Of a stretch of DNA of 64,000 nucleotides, positions 22,683 through 35,298 are shown one piece after another (the stretch's first letter is position 1; the number at the start of each line of letters is the position of its first letter). Under the pieces are notes generated by a model, which saw nothing but the letters and a program-made list of their open reading frames with translations, was not told the DNA's origin and made no database searches. The translations under genes and the position numbers were made by a program. This DNA comes from Odiellus spinosus (lineage: Eukaryota; Arthropoda; Arachnida; Opiliones; Phalangiidae), in assembly GCA_963920705.1 (NCBI GenBank), contig OY987230.1:15587320-15651319 (forward strand), in the 5' to 3' direction.

Positions 22683-25600
22683 ATGCACCGCGTGTGGTTG
22701 ATCATTTTAGCCCTGTGTCCCTGGACATTGGCTACTCGAATTCAAGTTTCGCCGGAAGGCGGTTATTCCGATATAACGATAGCCATTGACCAGGATATCG
22801 ATGAAGACCAAGAAATTGTCGATCAAATTAAGGTAAGAAACTTTGTTTCACTTTTGACAATCGTTGCGTTTCTAGCCAGGCTTAATATTTTAGATTTTGA
22901 TTTAAAAATGTGTTTTGGTTTAGGATTTCGGTTCTTTTAGTGTAGTTTAATTTTTAAATATTAAACTATAGCGCCCTAAATTTTGCATAGCTTAAAATTT
23001 AACACCAAAAAAGTCGCTTCTATTAGGTATATTTCTACTAAATTTCCTATTTTGTTTATAGGAATTACTTACTGAAGCTTCTGAGTTCTTGTACGTGGCA
23101 ACCAAAGGCACCGTATTTTTCGAGGAAGTGACTATCGCCTTACCACCAACGTGGAACCATAAACCGGGTTACGAAAACTCTCTGAAGAACAATCTTAAAG
23201 ATGCCGATGTCGTTGTGGCTTCTCTAGAATACACCGACGAACCCTTGACCATTCAACCCGGAGGCTGCGGGGAACATGGCTTGAACATTCATTTAACCCC
23301 CAGCTACTTGCGCAACATGAGAGAACCGGCTAGCGTCGACAAAAGCGGAGTACCAGGTGAGTGAATCTTGTTCGTAAAATAATGGTTTTAACAACATTAT
23401 TTCATTATATAGGTAAAAGATTTGTTCAAGAATGGGCAAAGTTTCGTTACGGTGTTTTCGAAGAATTCGTTACGGAGGAGATGGAAAAAGACAGGCGATT
23501 TAAAAGATACTACGATGACGATTCTGGAAAGGTTTGTACTGGTTTGTAAACTGTATCCTAGAACAAGATACCCTTGTGAAAATTCTTAGTAACTATTCAA
23601 AAGTAATTAGAGTAATGGGAAAGGCTGGGGGGAATGAGGCAAATGTTAAATCCCAAAGAGAAGAAGATAGTTTGTGCCAACCTATCTTGAACAATGAATG
23701 CAGTTGTTTTGAAGGCGCAAATTAATCCACGAATTCTGCAAAGAATCGTAAACATGATTTTCCGCCGTTTACAACGATTCAAATTTAATCTACAGAAGAA
23801 GCCATCTACCTGTACGGCTAAAATCGGAGAGCAAGTTTTCTACCTAAACAAGAAAGGTCAGCCCTGCGACCCTAATGAAAACACAGCCGGTTGTTATTAT
23901 CGCCTGTTCAATGATTATGTCAATGAAAATGCTTCTCTTATGTACACTTCCGCATTCGATTCGGTAATGATATCCTCTAAGAATGTTTATAAACTGGTTA
24001 AAACAATAACTAGAACACTTTGTTTCTAGGTAAACACATTTTGCGATGAACAAAATCACAATAAACGTGCACCGAACAAACATAATATTTTATGCAGTTA
24101 TCAAAGCGTATGGAAAGTCATAAGCTCCCACAAGGATTTTAAGATCGCCCCGTAAATCAGCTTTTTAGGTTTAACTCTATAAATACGCTTCTGATAATTC
24201 TAATTATATTTAAAGAATTGCTAACGTTTTTCGGCCTCGAAACACCGTTCCAAATTTTTCTTTCGTACGAACCATTAAAGATAGTGGAAAAACAGTTCTG
24301 ATACTCGACATCTCTGGAAGTATGGCGGTAAGACAAATAATTCAAGCAACAAAAAAAGCCTTCAGATGTCTGTGTAAATAAATTTTCATATGGTTGAAAT
24401 CTAATTGAAAACTATATTAAAAACAATTAGTTTTTCAACGAGGCACCTATTAAGCTACTTCATCAAACAGCCACCAGTCACATCTTGGAATTTATTCCTG
24501 ATGGTAGCGAAGTGGGTATCGTCGTATTTGGAACTAATGCCAAGACGGTTCACCCCATGACCAAAGTTGATAACTCAACCCGCAAAACCTTGGCCGCTGC
24601 TATTCCCATCAAGGCAGATGGAGGCGGTACCGCCATCGGAAAAGGCTTAATGGAGGGTTTAGAGGTTTTGAAACGATCAGGTGTCGTCGAGGGTGGTGTC
24701 TTGTTACTCATAACTGACGGAGAAGAAAACGAATCCCCGAAAATAATTGACGTGAAGGACACTCTTTTGGAGGAAAGAGTGGTTATTTCTGTCATTGCGT
24801 ACGGAGAAAAGGCGGATAAGCAGTTGGAAGCCTTAGCCTTGGAAACTGGTGGCCGAGCTAGTTTCTTTCGAGATATTAACAACACTGAATCGGCCAACTC
24901 CCAGCAACTTAATGAAATGATGTTGCAAGCGAGCACTGCCCAAGCCGACGTCAAATTCGAACCAGTTCGGGTAAGCGTCAATAGAATCTCCATTTGCTAC
25001 GCTAAAGAATTAGGTGCAAATTAATTTAATTGCAGTTGAAATCCACTGGCTTCGTCTTACACACCCAAGAAACCAAGGATACAGTCTTTCTGGATCACGA
25101 ACTAGGAAAAAACACTGTATTTTATTTTTCATGGACGTACAATGCCTCACCGGAAATAGAACTTATCAGTCCTTCAGGTACCGTTTACAACTGGCAGAGT
25201 CAAGGAACTTTTTATCTCAAAGACAAGAATAAGATTCGATTCAAATTTGAGGATGCGGAAGTAAATTTTTGTTAAAATTCTTATTACTTTTAATTAATAA
25301 TATTAAAGTACAACAGACAGGATTTTGGACCATAATTATTCGGAAACGGTTGAACGAAAATCCGGACGTTTCGTTCACGTTAGTGTCTGAACCAAAAGAC
25401 CCCAAAAAACAACCAGTCAGGGTCAAAAGTTGGATGAGTAACGTTGAAGTCGACCCGTTGGCAAATAAAAGTTTCGCGCGCATTTACGCTAGAGTCACCA
25501 AGAATGACGTGCCTGTTTTAAACGCAACAGTAGTGGCGGTCATATCCGGACCAGGAAGTAGCTCCAAAGTTCCGTTGTCTGACGATGGAAAAGGTACAGT

Positions 25601-28600
25601 TTCTTTTAATTTAAGATTTGTGTTTAATTTATCCAAGTAATTGTTTGCGTAACAGGAGTAGATATATCTGAGGATGATGGAATTTACACTGGGGTAGCGA
25701 CCATGAGTACCTTCAAGGGCAACGGGCGTTTTACCGTCCGGGCGCGAGTGTCTAGTAAAAAAGGAGCTAACTTGAAACTGCGACGCAAGTACAAAGGACG
25801 AAGGAAAACGAGTGGGAAACGAAACAAGCGTTTTGCGGACGTTGCTATTGGAGAGTTAACCGTCGGTGATTACGATGATTCCAAGGACGAAGAATCCACC
25901 GATGATGATAATAAATCTATAAGACTGGCTAACATTGACAGGGGGCACGAGTTGGACTTATTGGGTGATGCGGATGAGCTGGATGATGTAACCAATGATA
26001 TTACAACGACAGAACCTACACCGCAACCGGATGAACTCTCACCCGATGAAGCGGGAAACGCCAATGAGACCTCAATTGATGAAGATTATGAAGAAGATTT
26101 TGATGAAGAATTTGAGGAGGTCCCATTGGGACCGTTTGAAAGAGACGAGGATGCTGGTACTATAATTGTCAGTAATTGGACTCCTGATCTTAAGGACACA
26201 TCGGCTCCCAGTAGGGTTAGCGATTTCATTTTAGTCAATGACCAGTGGGAAGGTGACGAGAAGCGCGTAACCTTATCCTGGACCGAATCTGGTGATGATT
26301 TGAACCAGGGTATTGGTGAGTATCTCAATATATCTTAATAAAAACTATGTTGTTGCAATTTTGTTTTTGTCTGTTTTTAAGCTACAAGTATAGAAATCAG
26401 GGAATCCAATATCCTGGAAGACCTCATTGACCATTTTGATAAGACGCAGCGGAAAACCGATTTGCTGGACGGAAATCTGGTCCCTGGTAATCCTGGTGAA
26501 GTCAAAAACGTCACTATATCAGTGACGTCTACCATTCCTAATAGTCGAACCTATTTTGCTCTGAGATATATTGACGAAGCTGGGAACAAGGGCGACGTAT
26601 CAAACTTTGTGACTGTTTCCTTGGTTAAACCATTGGGTAAGGTTCAGAACATTTGTTTTATTAATTTATTATTTTACTGAAACTAGTAATTAAACTAGTT
26701 TTGAATTTTTAGATATTTGTCAAATGGAAGGAGACGAGATTTGCTCGAGAGCAAATGGATTTTGCGTATTAGATAATTCCAAAACTGTAGGTTATTTCTG
26801 TAACTGTTCCTACGGGATACCATTACAAAACGACGGTGAAGTTTGTACCGGTAAATGTTTTTAGTCCATTCTAGTTTTTTTATCTTAAGCTGATATTGTG
26901 TTAATTTTTAACAGACATTTGTACAGCGAAAGGGAAGCACCTTTGTTCCAACGTAGACGCTGATTGCATTATAAACGAACCAGAAAATATTACTTTCAGT
27001 TGCTTGCCTCGAAAGGGTAGGCTCTAACGTGATCATATCAAGTAACTTTATAATCAATAAACTTCATATTTTAAGATTCTTGCGAGTTAAACGGAACTGG
27101 TGTTTGCTCAGTGTTCGGAGCCAGTTGCGAGGTTGATCAATCGGACAAGTCGCTCTTTAGCTGCAAGTGTCCACCAGGACAATCCAAAGACAACGATGGA
27201 GTATGTGTTGATGCATGCGCTCTCATTGGCAACGAGGAATGTTCCAAAGTTGATGCATTATGTTCCTTAAATATAACTGATAACTCTACCTACATTTGTG
27301 AATGCCCGATTGGACTGACCTTTGACTCGGACGGAACCTGTGCGGACGTATGTCAAACTAAAGGACGCGAACTTTGCGCATATCGGGGGGCTACTTGTCA
27401 AGTTAATGAATCCGATAATAGCACCTTCAATTGCGAATGTCCCGTTGGGTTTTCGTTCAACAAGGATGGTAAATGCGCCAACGTTTGCGAACTTGAAGGT
27501 GATAGTTATTGCTCAACCAAAGGGGCCCGATGCTATGTGAATGACGAAGACCCTTTAAATTTTACTTGTATATGTCCAGTGGAACTATCGTTTAACGATG
27601 ATAATGAATGCGTGAACGCTTGCGAACTACTTGGACAAAATCATTGCTCGACTTTAGGAGCTAATTGTGTCTTAAATGATGAAGACAATTCAACATTTAG
27701 GTGCGAATGTCCGGTGGGACTGAAGCCTGGCGAAGACGATCAATGTATGAACTCTTGCGAACTACTTGGTCAAAATCATTGCTCGAATTTGGGAGCTAAT
27801 TGTGTCTTAAACGATGAAGACAATTCAACATTTAGGTGTGAATGTCCGGTGGGACTGAAGCCTGGCGAAGACGATCAATGTATGAACTCTTGCGAACTAC
27901 TTGGTCAAAATCATTGTTCGGCTTTGGGTGCTAATTGTGTCTTAAACGATGAAGACAATTCAACATTTAGGTGCGAATGTCCGGTGGGACTGAAGCCTGG
28001 AGAAGACGATCAATGTATGAACTCTTGCGAACTACTTGGTCAAAATCATTGCTCGGCTTTGGGTGCTAATTGTGTCTTAAACGATGAAGACAATTCAACA
28101 TTTAGGTGCGAATGTCCGGTGGGACTGAAGCCTGGCGAAGACGATCTGTGTATGAACTCTTGCGAATTGCTTGGTCAAAAACATTGCTCGGCTAAGGGAG
28201 CTAATTGTGTCTTAAACGATGAAGACAATTCAACATTTAGGTGCGAATGTCCGGTGGGACTGAAGCCTGGCGAAGACGATCAGTGTATGAACTCTTGCGA
28301 ATTGCTTGGTCAAAATCATTGCTCGGCTAAGGGAGCTAATTGTGTCTTAAACGATGAAGACAATTCAACATTTAGGTGCGAATGTCCGGTGGGACTGAAG
28401 CCTGGCGAAAACGATCAGTGTATGAACTCTTGCGAATTGCTTGGTCAAAAACATTGCTCGGCTAAGGGAGCTAATTGTGTCTTAAACGATGAAGACAATT
28501 CAACATTTAGGTGCGAATGTCCGGTGGGACTGAAGCCTGGCAAGAATAATATATGTATGAACGTTTGTGAACTACATGGCGATGATTATTGCTCGACCTT

Positions 28601-31600
28601 GGGTTCTAGTTGTATTTTAGACGAAGAATACAATTCAACATATAGATGTGAATGTCCGATAGGACTTACGCCTGACGAGGACGATAAATGTATAAACGCT
28701 TGCGAACTTCTTGGTGATAATCATTGCTTAACCTTGGGAGCTAGTTGTATCTTGAACGAAGAAGACAATTCAACGTTTAGGTGCGAATGCCCGACAGGAC
28801 TTAGTCCTAACGACGACGATAAATGTGTGAACGCTTGCGAACAACTTGGTGATGATTATTGCTCGACCTTGGGAGCTAGTTGTATCTTGAACGAAGAATC
28901 GTTTGTATGCGAATGCCCAAAAGGACTCAAGCCTAACGAAAACGATACGTGTGTGGACGCTTGCGAACGAAATGGCCACAGACATTGTTCAGTCTTAGGA
29001 GCTAGTTGTGCTTTAAACGAAGATGATAACTCAACGTTTCGGTGTGAATGTCCCAAAGGATTTAAGCCCGGGAAAGACCAAAAGTGTATGGACGTTTGCG
29101 AAATTGAAGGAAACGATTTTTGCTTGAATCGGAATGGCATTTGCGTCGTGCTTGATCGTGAGAACGAAGTTTATAATTGTGAATGTGCAGCTGGGCTTTT
29201 CAAAGACGAGAACGGGATTTGCGTCGATATTTGCAAAAATATGGGTGACCGAGCATGTTCTCCCTTAAATGCTAATTGCGTGGTATCAAAAAACGAAAAT
29301 ACTACATTTTTTTGCGAATGTCCACAAGGACTCTATGAAAGTCCAATGGGTATCTGCGGGGACATATGCGAGGCTGAAGGTGACCTCGCCTGTGCTGATA
29401 CGAACGCCGAATGTCGTGTTAATCAAACCGACAACTCTACCTATTATTGCGAATGTCCAGTAAATTTGTTTCCCGATTCAGACTCAAAATGTGTTGACAT
29501 TTGTAAAATCAAAGGTAATAAAGAATGTTCCAAGAAAAAGGCTAACTGCGTCCCAAAGCCCACCGACAGTAGTACTTATGACTGCAAATGCTACGAAGGA
29601 CTGACCTTAAACGAAAATGGACTATGCGAAGACGCTTGCGAAAGGGAGGGCAACGTTAAATGCGCTAAAAACAACGCTCGTTGCGTTTTGGAGATGAATT
29701 GCACTTGTACTGATATTGTTTGTAGTACGATACAAGACAGATCCAGATACAATTGCCAATGCAACCATGGGTTTACCGCAGACGAAAACGGGATTTGCCA
29801 AGGTAAATATTTTTACCCCGTAATAAGTCTTTGTCTAACATTTTCTAACCTTCACTCTTTCATCTAGACATTTGCTACACCAAAGGCGCCGTTCATTGCG
29901 AAAAGGCTAGTGCTATCTGCGAGGTAGTCCCGGATGACAAGACTTCATACTCTTGCAAGTGCCCGTCTGGTCTAGATTTTAATAAAGAAGGAGTCTGTTC
30001 CGGTATTATAAATCAACATTTGGCAACAGATCTGTCATTCATTTTAATTTATGTTTTTCATTTCCTAGATTCCTGTGAATTGACTGGTAACGACTTATGC
30101 CAAAAAATGAATGCGATTTGCGTTCTTGACGATAAACCATCCACATATACTTGCGAGTGTGCTCCTGGTTTAAAATTTGACTCGAACAACGTGTGTTCTG
30201 GTAAGATTCGTAAGCCATCAATATAGGGTTTATGCTAACGTCAGTCACTTAAACCTAACAAACAATATAGGAAATGTCATACTTTTCGAAACAAAACTAT
30301 TATAGTGTTTATGATTGTTCTTAGATATCTGTACCATAAACGGAACGAAACAATGTTCCAAATTAAACGCGAAATGCGTGATTGACTCGTATAATCCTCT
30401 AAAATACGATTGTCGATGTTCGGATGGATATACAAAATTGAAAACCACTGGAGCATGCGTAGGTAAGACTTGGTACATCAAATTGTCTTTGAAAGAGACC
30501 AGGTATTTATAATAATTTTTCAAACATAAAGATGTCTGCGAGAGTACGGGTAATGAGGTTTGCGCCCTTCTTAAGGCCAAGTGTTCGGTCAGTCTCAATG
30601 AAGTATCCACCTATAGTTGCGACTGTCCCGCTCATACTTATCCCGATGCCAAAGGAGTTTGCTCTGGTACATTTTCTCCTTCACTATGGTATATCCAAGC
30701 TCTGACGTTCTCCTCTTTTAATTAGACGCGTGCGTAGTTCGAGGCAATAAGGAATGTGCGTCCCGAAATGCGAAATGCGTCTTGGACAGTCTTGATGAAA
30801 AAGGTTTCTTTTGCGATTGTCCCATTGGACTATTTCGTAACAGAAATGGCGCTTGTTCAGGTAGATACTTCAAGTCAAATTTATACCTACGTCTTTCAAG
30901 ATGTCGATTGAACTAAATCGTTCGTAGATATATGCGAGGCTAAGGGTAAGGAAATATGCCAGCGGAAGAAAGCAGTTTGCCAAATCGATGCCTCGAATCC
31001 TATTGTTTTCTCTTGTAAATGTCGAGCTCCTTTCTCACCCGGGCCCAACGGAAAATGCACTGGTACGATACGTTGTTAGTTTACATCGTGTCCATTCTTA
31101 ATCGTCGACATTATTATCCATTTAATTCAGATAAAGAAGTTGATGTACAAATTTACGACAAGAACCAAACCGTACTCCAAGGTCAAAAGGTTATATTTCG
31201 ATGTAGAGATGAGGGTAGAAATAGATTAGATGTTAAATGGGTCCGCAAAAACGGCCGTGCTTTGCCTTCGTTAAGTACCGACCATTTGGGAGAGTTGACC
31301 ATTAGATACGTCCAGCCAGGAGACAGTGGAATATATATTTGTCACGTGACTAACGCTCCTAACCGAAAAGGGTACAAAAAGAGGGCCAAACTACGCGTCC
31401 TACCTGGTAAGTCTATTAGTTTTCCATTCCATTAACAAAGTTTTAATACAATTTTTATCTTGTACCAGTCAACTGTCCTCCCAACACTTTTCAATGTCGT
31501 AGTGGGATATGTATTGATTCTAACAAACGTTGTGACCGACGTAAAGACTGCCCTGGGGCGGATAATTCTGATGAACTATATTGTTCTTGGAGAGGGGGTG

Positions 31601-32153
31601 CCAGACCTGGTAGGACCACCGTTTATCGCGAAAAAATAGTCACAACACCTTCGCCGTTTACCCCTGACAAACACCTTCCTCTCATGGGTACGTTGGTAAT
31701 AATAAACTTTTCCCTAAATAATAAACCTAAATTAACTTGACTGATTCCTACAGACGATCCTAATCGAGTTTCCAATGTTAATGTAAAGCTTTACGATCGT
31801 GAACAAGTTGTGACTCAAGGTTAGTTTCTTACTGGTTCTGGATTTAATGAGAGCCAAATAAATGGAATCATTCATTATTTCATGATTCCATAGGTGGAAA
31901 CGCCATATTTCGATGTCGGGACGAAGGTCCGAATAGATTTCCAGTTGAGTGGTCGAGGCTAGATAGACTGCCTTTACCCAGGAGTTCAGTGGTGGATGGT
32001 ACTAGGTTTAAAATCGTTAATGTCCAACCGAGTGACAGTGGTTCATACATTTGTAAAGCCGTGGGGGTTTCGGACATATACGGCGAGGCTAGTCAAGTCG
32101 CTGTCTTAAAAGTAAATCCTTGTCAAGGATATTTTTGTTCATTTATGAAATGA
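22683..32153 (+). CDS. CLCA-family protein with EGF array, Ig and LDLa modules, 24 exons, about 2506 aa
   Basis: Predicted secreted CLCA-type protein. Exons: 22683-22832, 23062-23356, 23413-23531, 23796-23963, 24030-24151, 24216-24327, 24431-24970, 25036-25260, 25317-25593, 25656-26315, 26382-26636, 26713-26850, 26915-27016, 27076-29802, 29868-30002, 30069-30200, 30325-30462, 30532-30666, 30726-30860, 30928-31062, 31131-31406, 31469-31687, 31754-31819, 31894-32153; phases all agree. Order: signal peptide (1-17), CLCA N-terminal domain, VWA with full MIDAS (DISGS about 316, Thr about 389, TDGEEN), beta/FnIII region, acidic linker, about 28 six-Cys EGF-like units, Ig, LDL-receptor class A, Ig. 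The usual HExxH reads QEWAK. A polybasic KRNKR lies at about 728. No transmembrane segment is seen. The last exon may read through a possible donor (AAA|GTAAAT), so further C-terminal exons cannot be excluded. It is paralogous to the gene at 35299. Confidence 0.88.
27615..28559 (+). repeat. Seven near-identical 135-bp EGF-coding tandem units
   Basis: Inside the 2.7-kb exon 14, units 5-11 of the EGF array are each exactly 135 bp (45 codons) and differ at only a few bases, whereas units 1-4 and 12-20 are well diverged. Each has Cys spacing C-x7-C-x6-C-x11-C-x-C-x11-C and an NST glycosylation sequon. This is recent in-frame tandem expansion, and it is a place where short-read assembly could miscount copies. 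Confidence 0.92.
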
Positions 32154-32835
32154 TTCGTTTCAAATTAAATATTTTTATTTATATACCACAATATTTTGGT
32201 TTAGTTTTCGAGCATATATGTTTCAGCAGTTTCAAGACCATATATTTCCAAAAATGTAATTTTAAGTGATGTCTGCTTCGGCTTAGGCTTCAGTGATGAA
32301 GTAATTAGCGTATATCTTTAATATTGTCGAATCAACATTACATCACTAATTCTCAATGTAGTAACAAATTTGGTCCTTGGATTTTAGATAAGATTTAGGC
32401 CTACTAAATTAATTTAAAAAAGAAGAGTTACACATGGATGCGGGTTTTAAAAAATTACTTTAGTTAAAAGCTTTATAAAACCTAATCGAAAGCTTAGGCT
32501 TTAAAACTTTTAAAGTTATTTTTAAAAATCTTCCATGTGTATTAATAGTTTTTAAGGAGAATTTTTGCCATTTTAATTTTAAAGATTTTTTAGTAAAAAC
32601 CAAAAAAAAAAAAATAATAATAATAATAACATAAGCTTGCCTAAAAAATTCCTATGGGCCGGTTTGTTTGTTTTCTGATGATAGTAATGGGAGCATTGAA
32701 AAAAGAATACCAATATAATTATAGAATTTAAATATTTTCAACTGGGAATATTTCTTAAATAATTTTCAGTATTGAGGATGCATGTATATGGTAAGGTATT
32801 TTTGGTTTTCACAATTCTTTTGTCAATTCTTTTAA

Positions 32836-33961
32836 AGGGAGAATGCAACCTAATTACAAGTGATTTTTTATCGATTCCTTATCGTTTAAATAGGCCTAAT
32901 CCATCGATAAAAAGTTCACAATACAAATATTAAACTAGAAATAAATTTAAAACTTACCCTGAAAATAGGCTTAGCGGGATTCATGTAGATCCTGAATCGC
33001 GTCCGTGTAAGGTCTAGCGACCAATGAACAAAGGCCCGTCGTTCACGCGAGATCTCCACGAGACTTACGTCGCGTGCGATTGGTCCACGGACCGTGTATA
33101 TACCGGACGAGAAAAGCAAGCGTTTTTCTGCCCCGTGCACCGACTCTCAATAGAGCTCAGAAAATAACCGTACAAGGTCGTTTATTAAATTCAAAATGGC
33201 GCTTGTCTTTAAGTCGCTGCGAATCCAAGATAACATTAAAAGGCAGAAACATTCGATCCACAATGATCATTATTAGTCAAAAAGGTATTTATTTTAAATT
33301 TACAATATCTTATTATAGCGCTAGACATAAAACATGGGCCTAAAATTGATTATTAACGAGACGATCGTCAAATTTCTTTAAGCCTCGGTTTATGTATTCT
33401 TGTTTTCATTCATAAACCATACTTAGACCTAGGCTTAACTGGATCTGTATTGTTCTGACACAATGAATACATACACCGCTGGTTTTTCGTAATTTTTGCG
33501 TAATATTAACACCCTAATTTAAGTTGAACTTCATTCAAACCAAAATTTAAAGCTAATTTTAACATTAAATTAAAATAAGCGCGAACGAATTATAACGTAC
33601 GAAAACAGGATAGCCATTTTGAAATTTCGCTCTCACGTGACATAAGAGTCACGGAGAAAAAAACGACCTTGTACCGCTATTTTCTCTCTCGCTTCAGAGC
33701 CCAATGCTCGGGAAGGTTTTTTTGTACTGTGGAAGGCTGGCGAATTCTCGTCCGGTATATACACGGTCCGTGATTGGTCGCTAACCTTACACGCGAGGAA
33801 AACAGGATCTACTTGAATCCCACTAAGCCTATTTTCAGGGTAAGTTTTAAATTTATTTCTAGTTTAATATTTGTTTGTAAATATTTTCAGTAGTGGATTA
33901 GACCTATTTAAACAATAAGGAATCGATAAAAAATCACTTGTTGTTAGGTTGCATTCTCCCT
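32836..33961. mobile_element. TTAA-flanked element with about 280-bp inverted repeats (piggyBac-like)
   Basis: TTAA at 32832-32835 and 33962-33965 brackets 1126 bp. The ends read AGGGAGAATGCAACCTAA and its exact complement, and the inverted similarity continues inward for roughly 280 bp through shared strings such as TTACCCTGAAAATAGGCTTA and CGTGTATATACCGGACGAG. There is no transposase frame. It has inserted between the two CLCA paralogues. Confidence 0.85.
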
Positions 33962-34190
33962 TTAAGCAGAAGAATGCCAGTTTACAACAGCAAAACTCCG
34001 CCTTTTTAAAAGTCTAGGTGATAACAAAATGAAAACTTATAAGGGTGATGACGCCTAATGTCCTGTGTTATCTCGATTAGATTGCTTTATATTCGATACA
34101 TCATTTCAAGTTCCGCTGAATGATAAGAATGCATCAGCTAAACGGATTTCAAAGAGGTATTTTTAAAACCTCGCTATCGTAGATCGTTAA

Positions 34191-34854
34191 AGGGAAACTA
34201 TTTGCTAAAAATTAAACAGCTTTTCAATTTGACATTATTTGCAAGAAACCATATCTAGAAATTTGCCATTTCTATAGGAATATTTAGAGTGAAACTAAAA
34301 TTCAGACCAATCAGATTAACCAGCCCTAGTACTTTAGACACGTAGTGATTACAAAACAAGATGGTCTGTGACCCACGTTAAATAGTTACTTAAACATTCT
34401 AAATTAAAAGCGCGTTCAACTAGCAAATGTGCTTAATTAAAACTCGGCCGAGTTAAGTTTTTTCGTAGTTTTCGAGCTTGGTTTTTGTAGTAAAGTGGTT
34501 TTTCTCGTTTAGTGTTCGAAATTAAGTGGATTTTCGCGTTTAGTGTTTGAAGTGGAGTGGTTTTCGCGTTTAGATTTTGAAGTTAAGAGATTTTAGCTTT
34601 TAGTATTTGAAGTTAAGTTTTTTTTCGAGTTTAGTTGAAATAACGCGAGGGCTATATCATCTAAAAAATACGGTAGATTAACTTTGGACGGCTGCCAACT
34701 TTAGGTGTAATTTTTTTATGAAAATCAATTAAAACACATCAATACAGAAGAAACAAAAAAAGGCCCACATAATTAAATTTTTTGTCAGGAAAAACGGTAC
34801 AGAAAATGATGAATTAGTTTTTGCAGTGCTGAGTCAGTAACTATTAGCTTCCCT
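34191..34854. mobile_element. TTAA-flanked MITE (piggyBac-like)
   Basis: TTAA 34187-34190, then AGGGAAACTA; the right end is the complement of AGGGAAGCTA followed by TTAA 34855-34858. The body is 664 bp and non-coding. The terminal AGGG motif is shared with the other TTAA elements of this window. Confidence 0.7.
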
Positions 34855-35298
34855 TTAAATCGCCGCTATCTCTAACCTTTGGAACCTTAAAACTTAAGTC
34901 TTTCATATCTCTAATTCCGAATCTGAAAGTTAATCCAATGTCAAGAAGGTGCAACGTTATTAATTTATATGCAGATTTTTTTTTTTTCAACTTTCAAGTT
35001 TTAGGAGTAACCGGAAACCATTAAGTTGTTATTCAAAGTGTAGCTATTACGCAACAAATTGAAACGTTGTCTGTGAGGCGACCGCCAAATAAATACGAGT
35101 TTTCAAGATAGAAGAACATTAATTATATTTTATAAGGAAACGACATAAGATATGCGAATATCCACGTGCGTGAGGGAAAGGTTTTAGAATAAAAAGAGGG
35201 TAATTATTTTACATAACTAAAACTAAAGCAATAATTTATCAGCTCGGTAGTGTGAGAATTGGTCTGAATTACATCATTATTCGGCCGTTTACAGCGAC

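Larger units (their letters stand above)
32154..35298. other. Spacer between CLCA paralogues
   Basis: I found no exon continuing the first CLCA gene and none preceding the second. Most of the spacer consists of two TTAA-flanked elements (32836-33961 and 34191-34854). The region before the second gene has T-rich stretches and repeated TTTTCGCGTTTAGT-like strings near 34500-34620. Confidence 0.6.

Noticed and set aside
24550-24993. 147-codon minus-strand frame opposite CLCA gene 1
   Set aside because: It is antisense to the VWA exon, whose plus-strand reading has all family motifs; the reverse frame has none.
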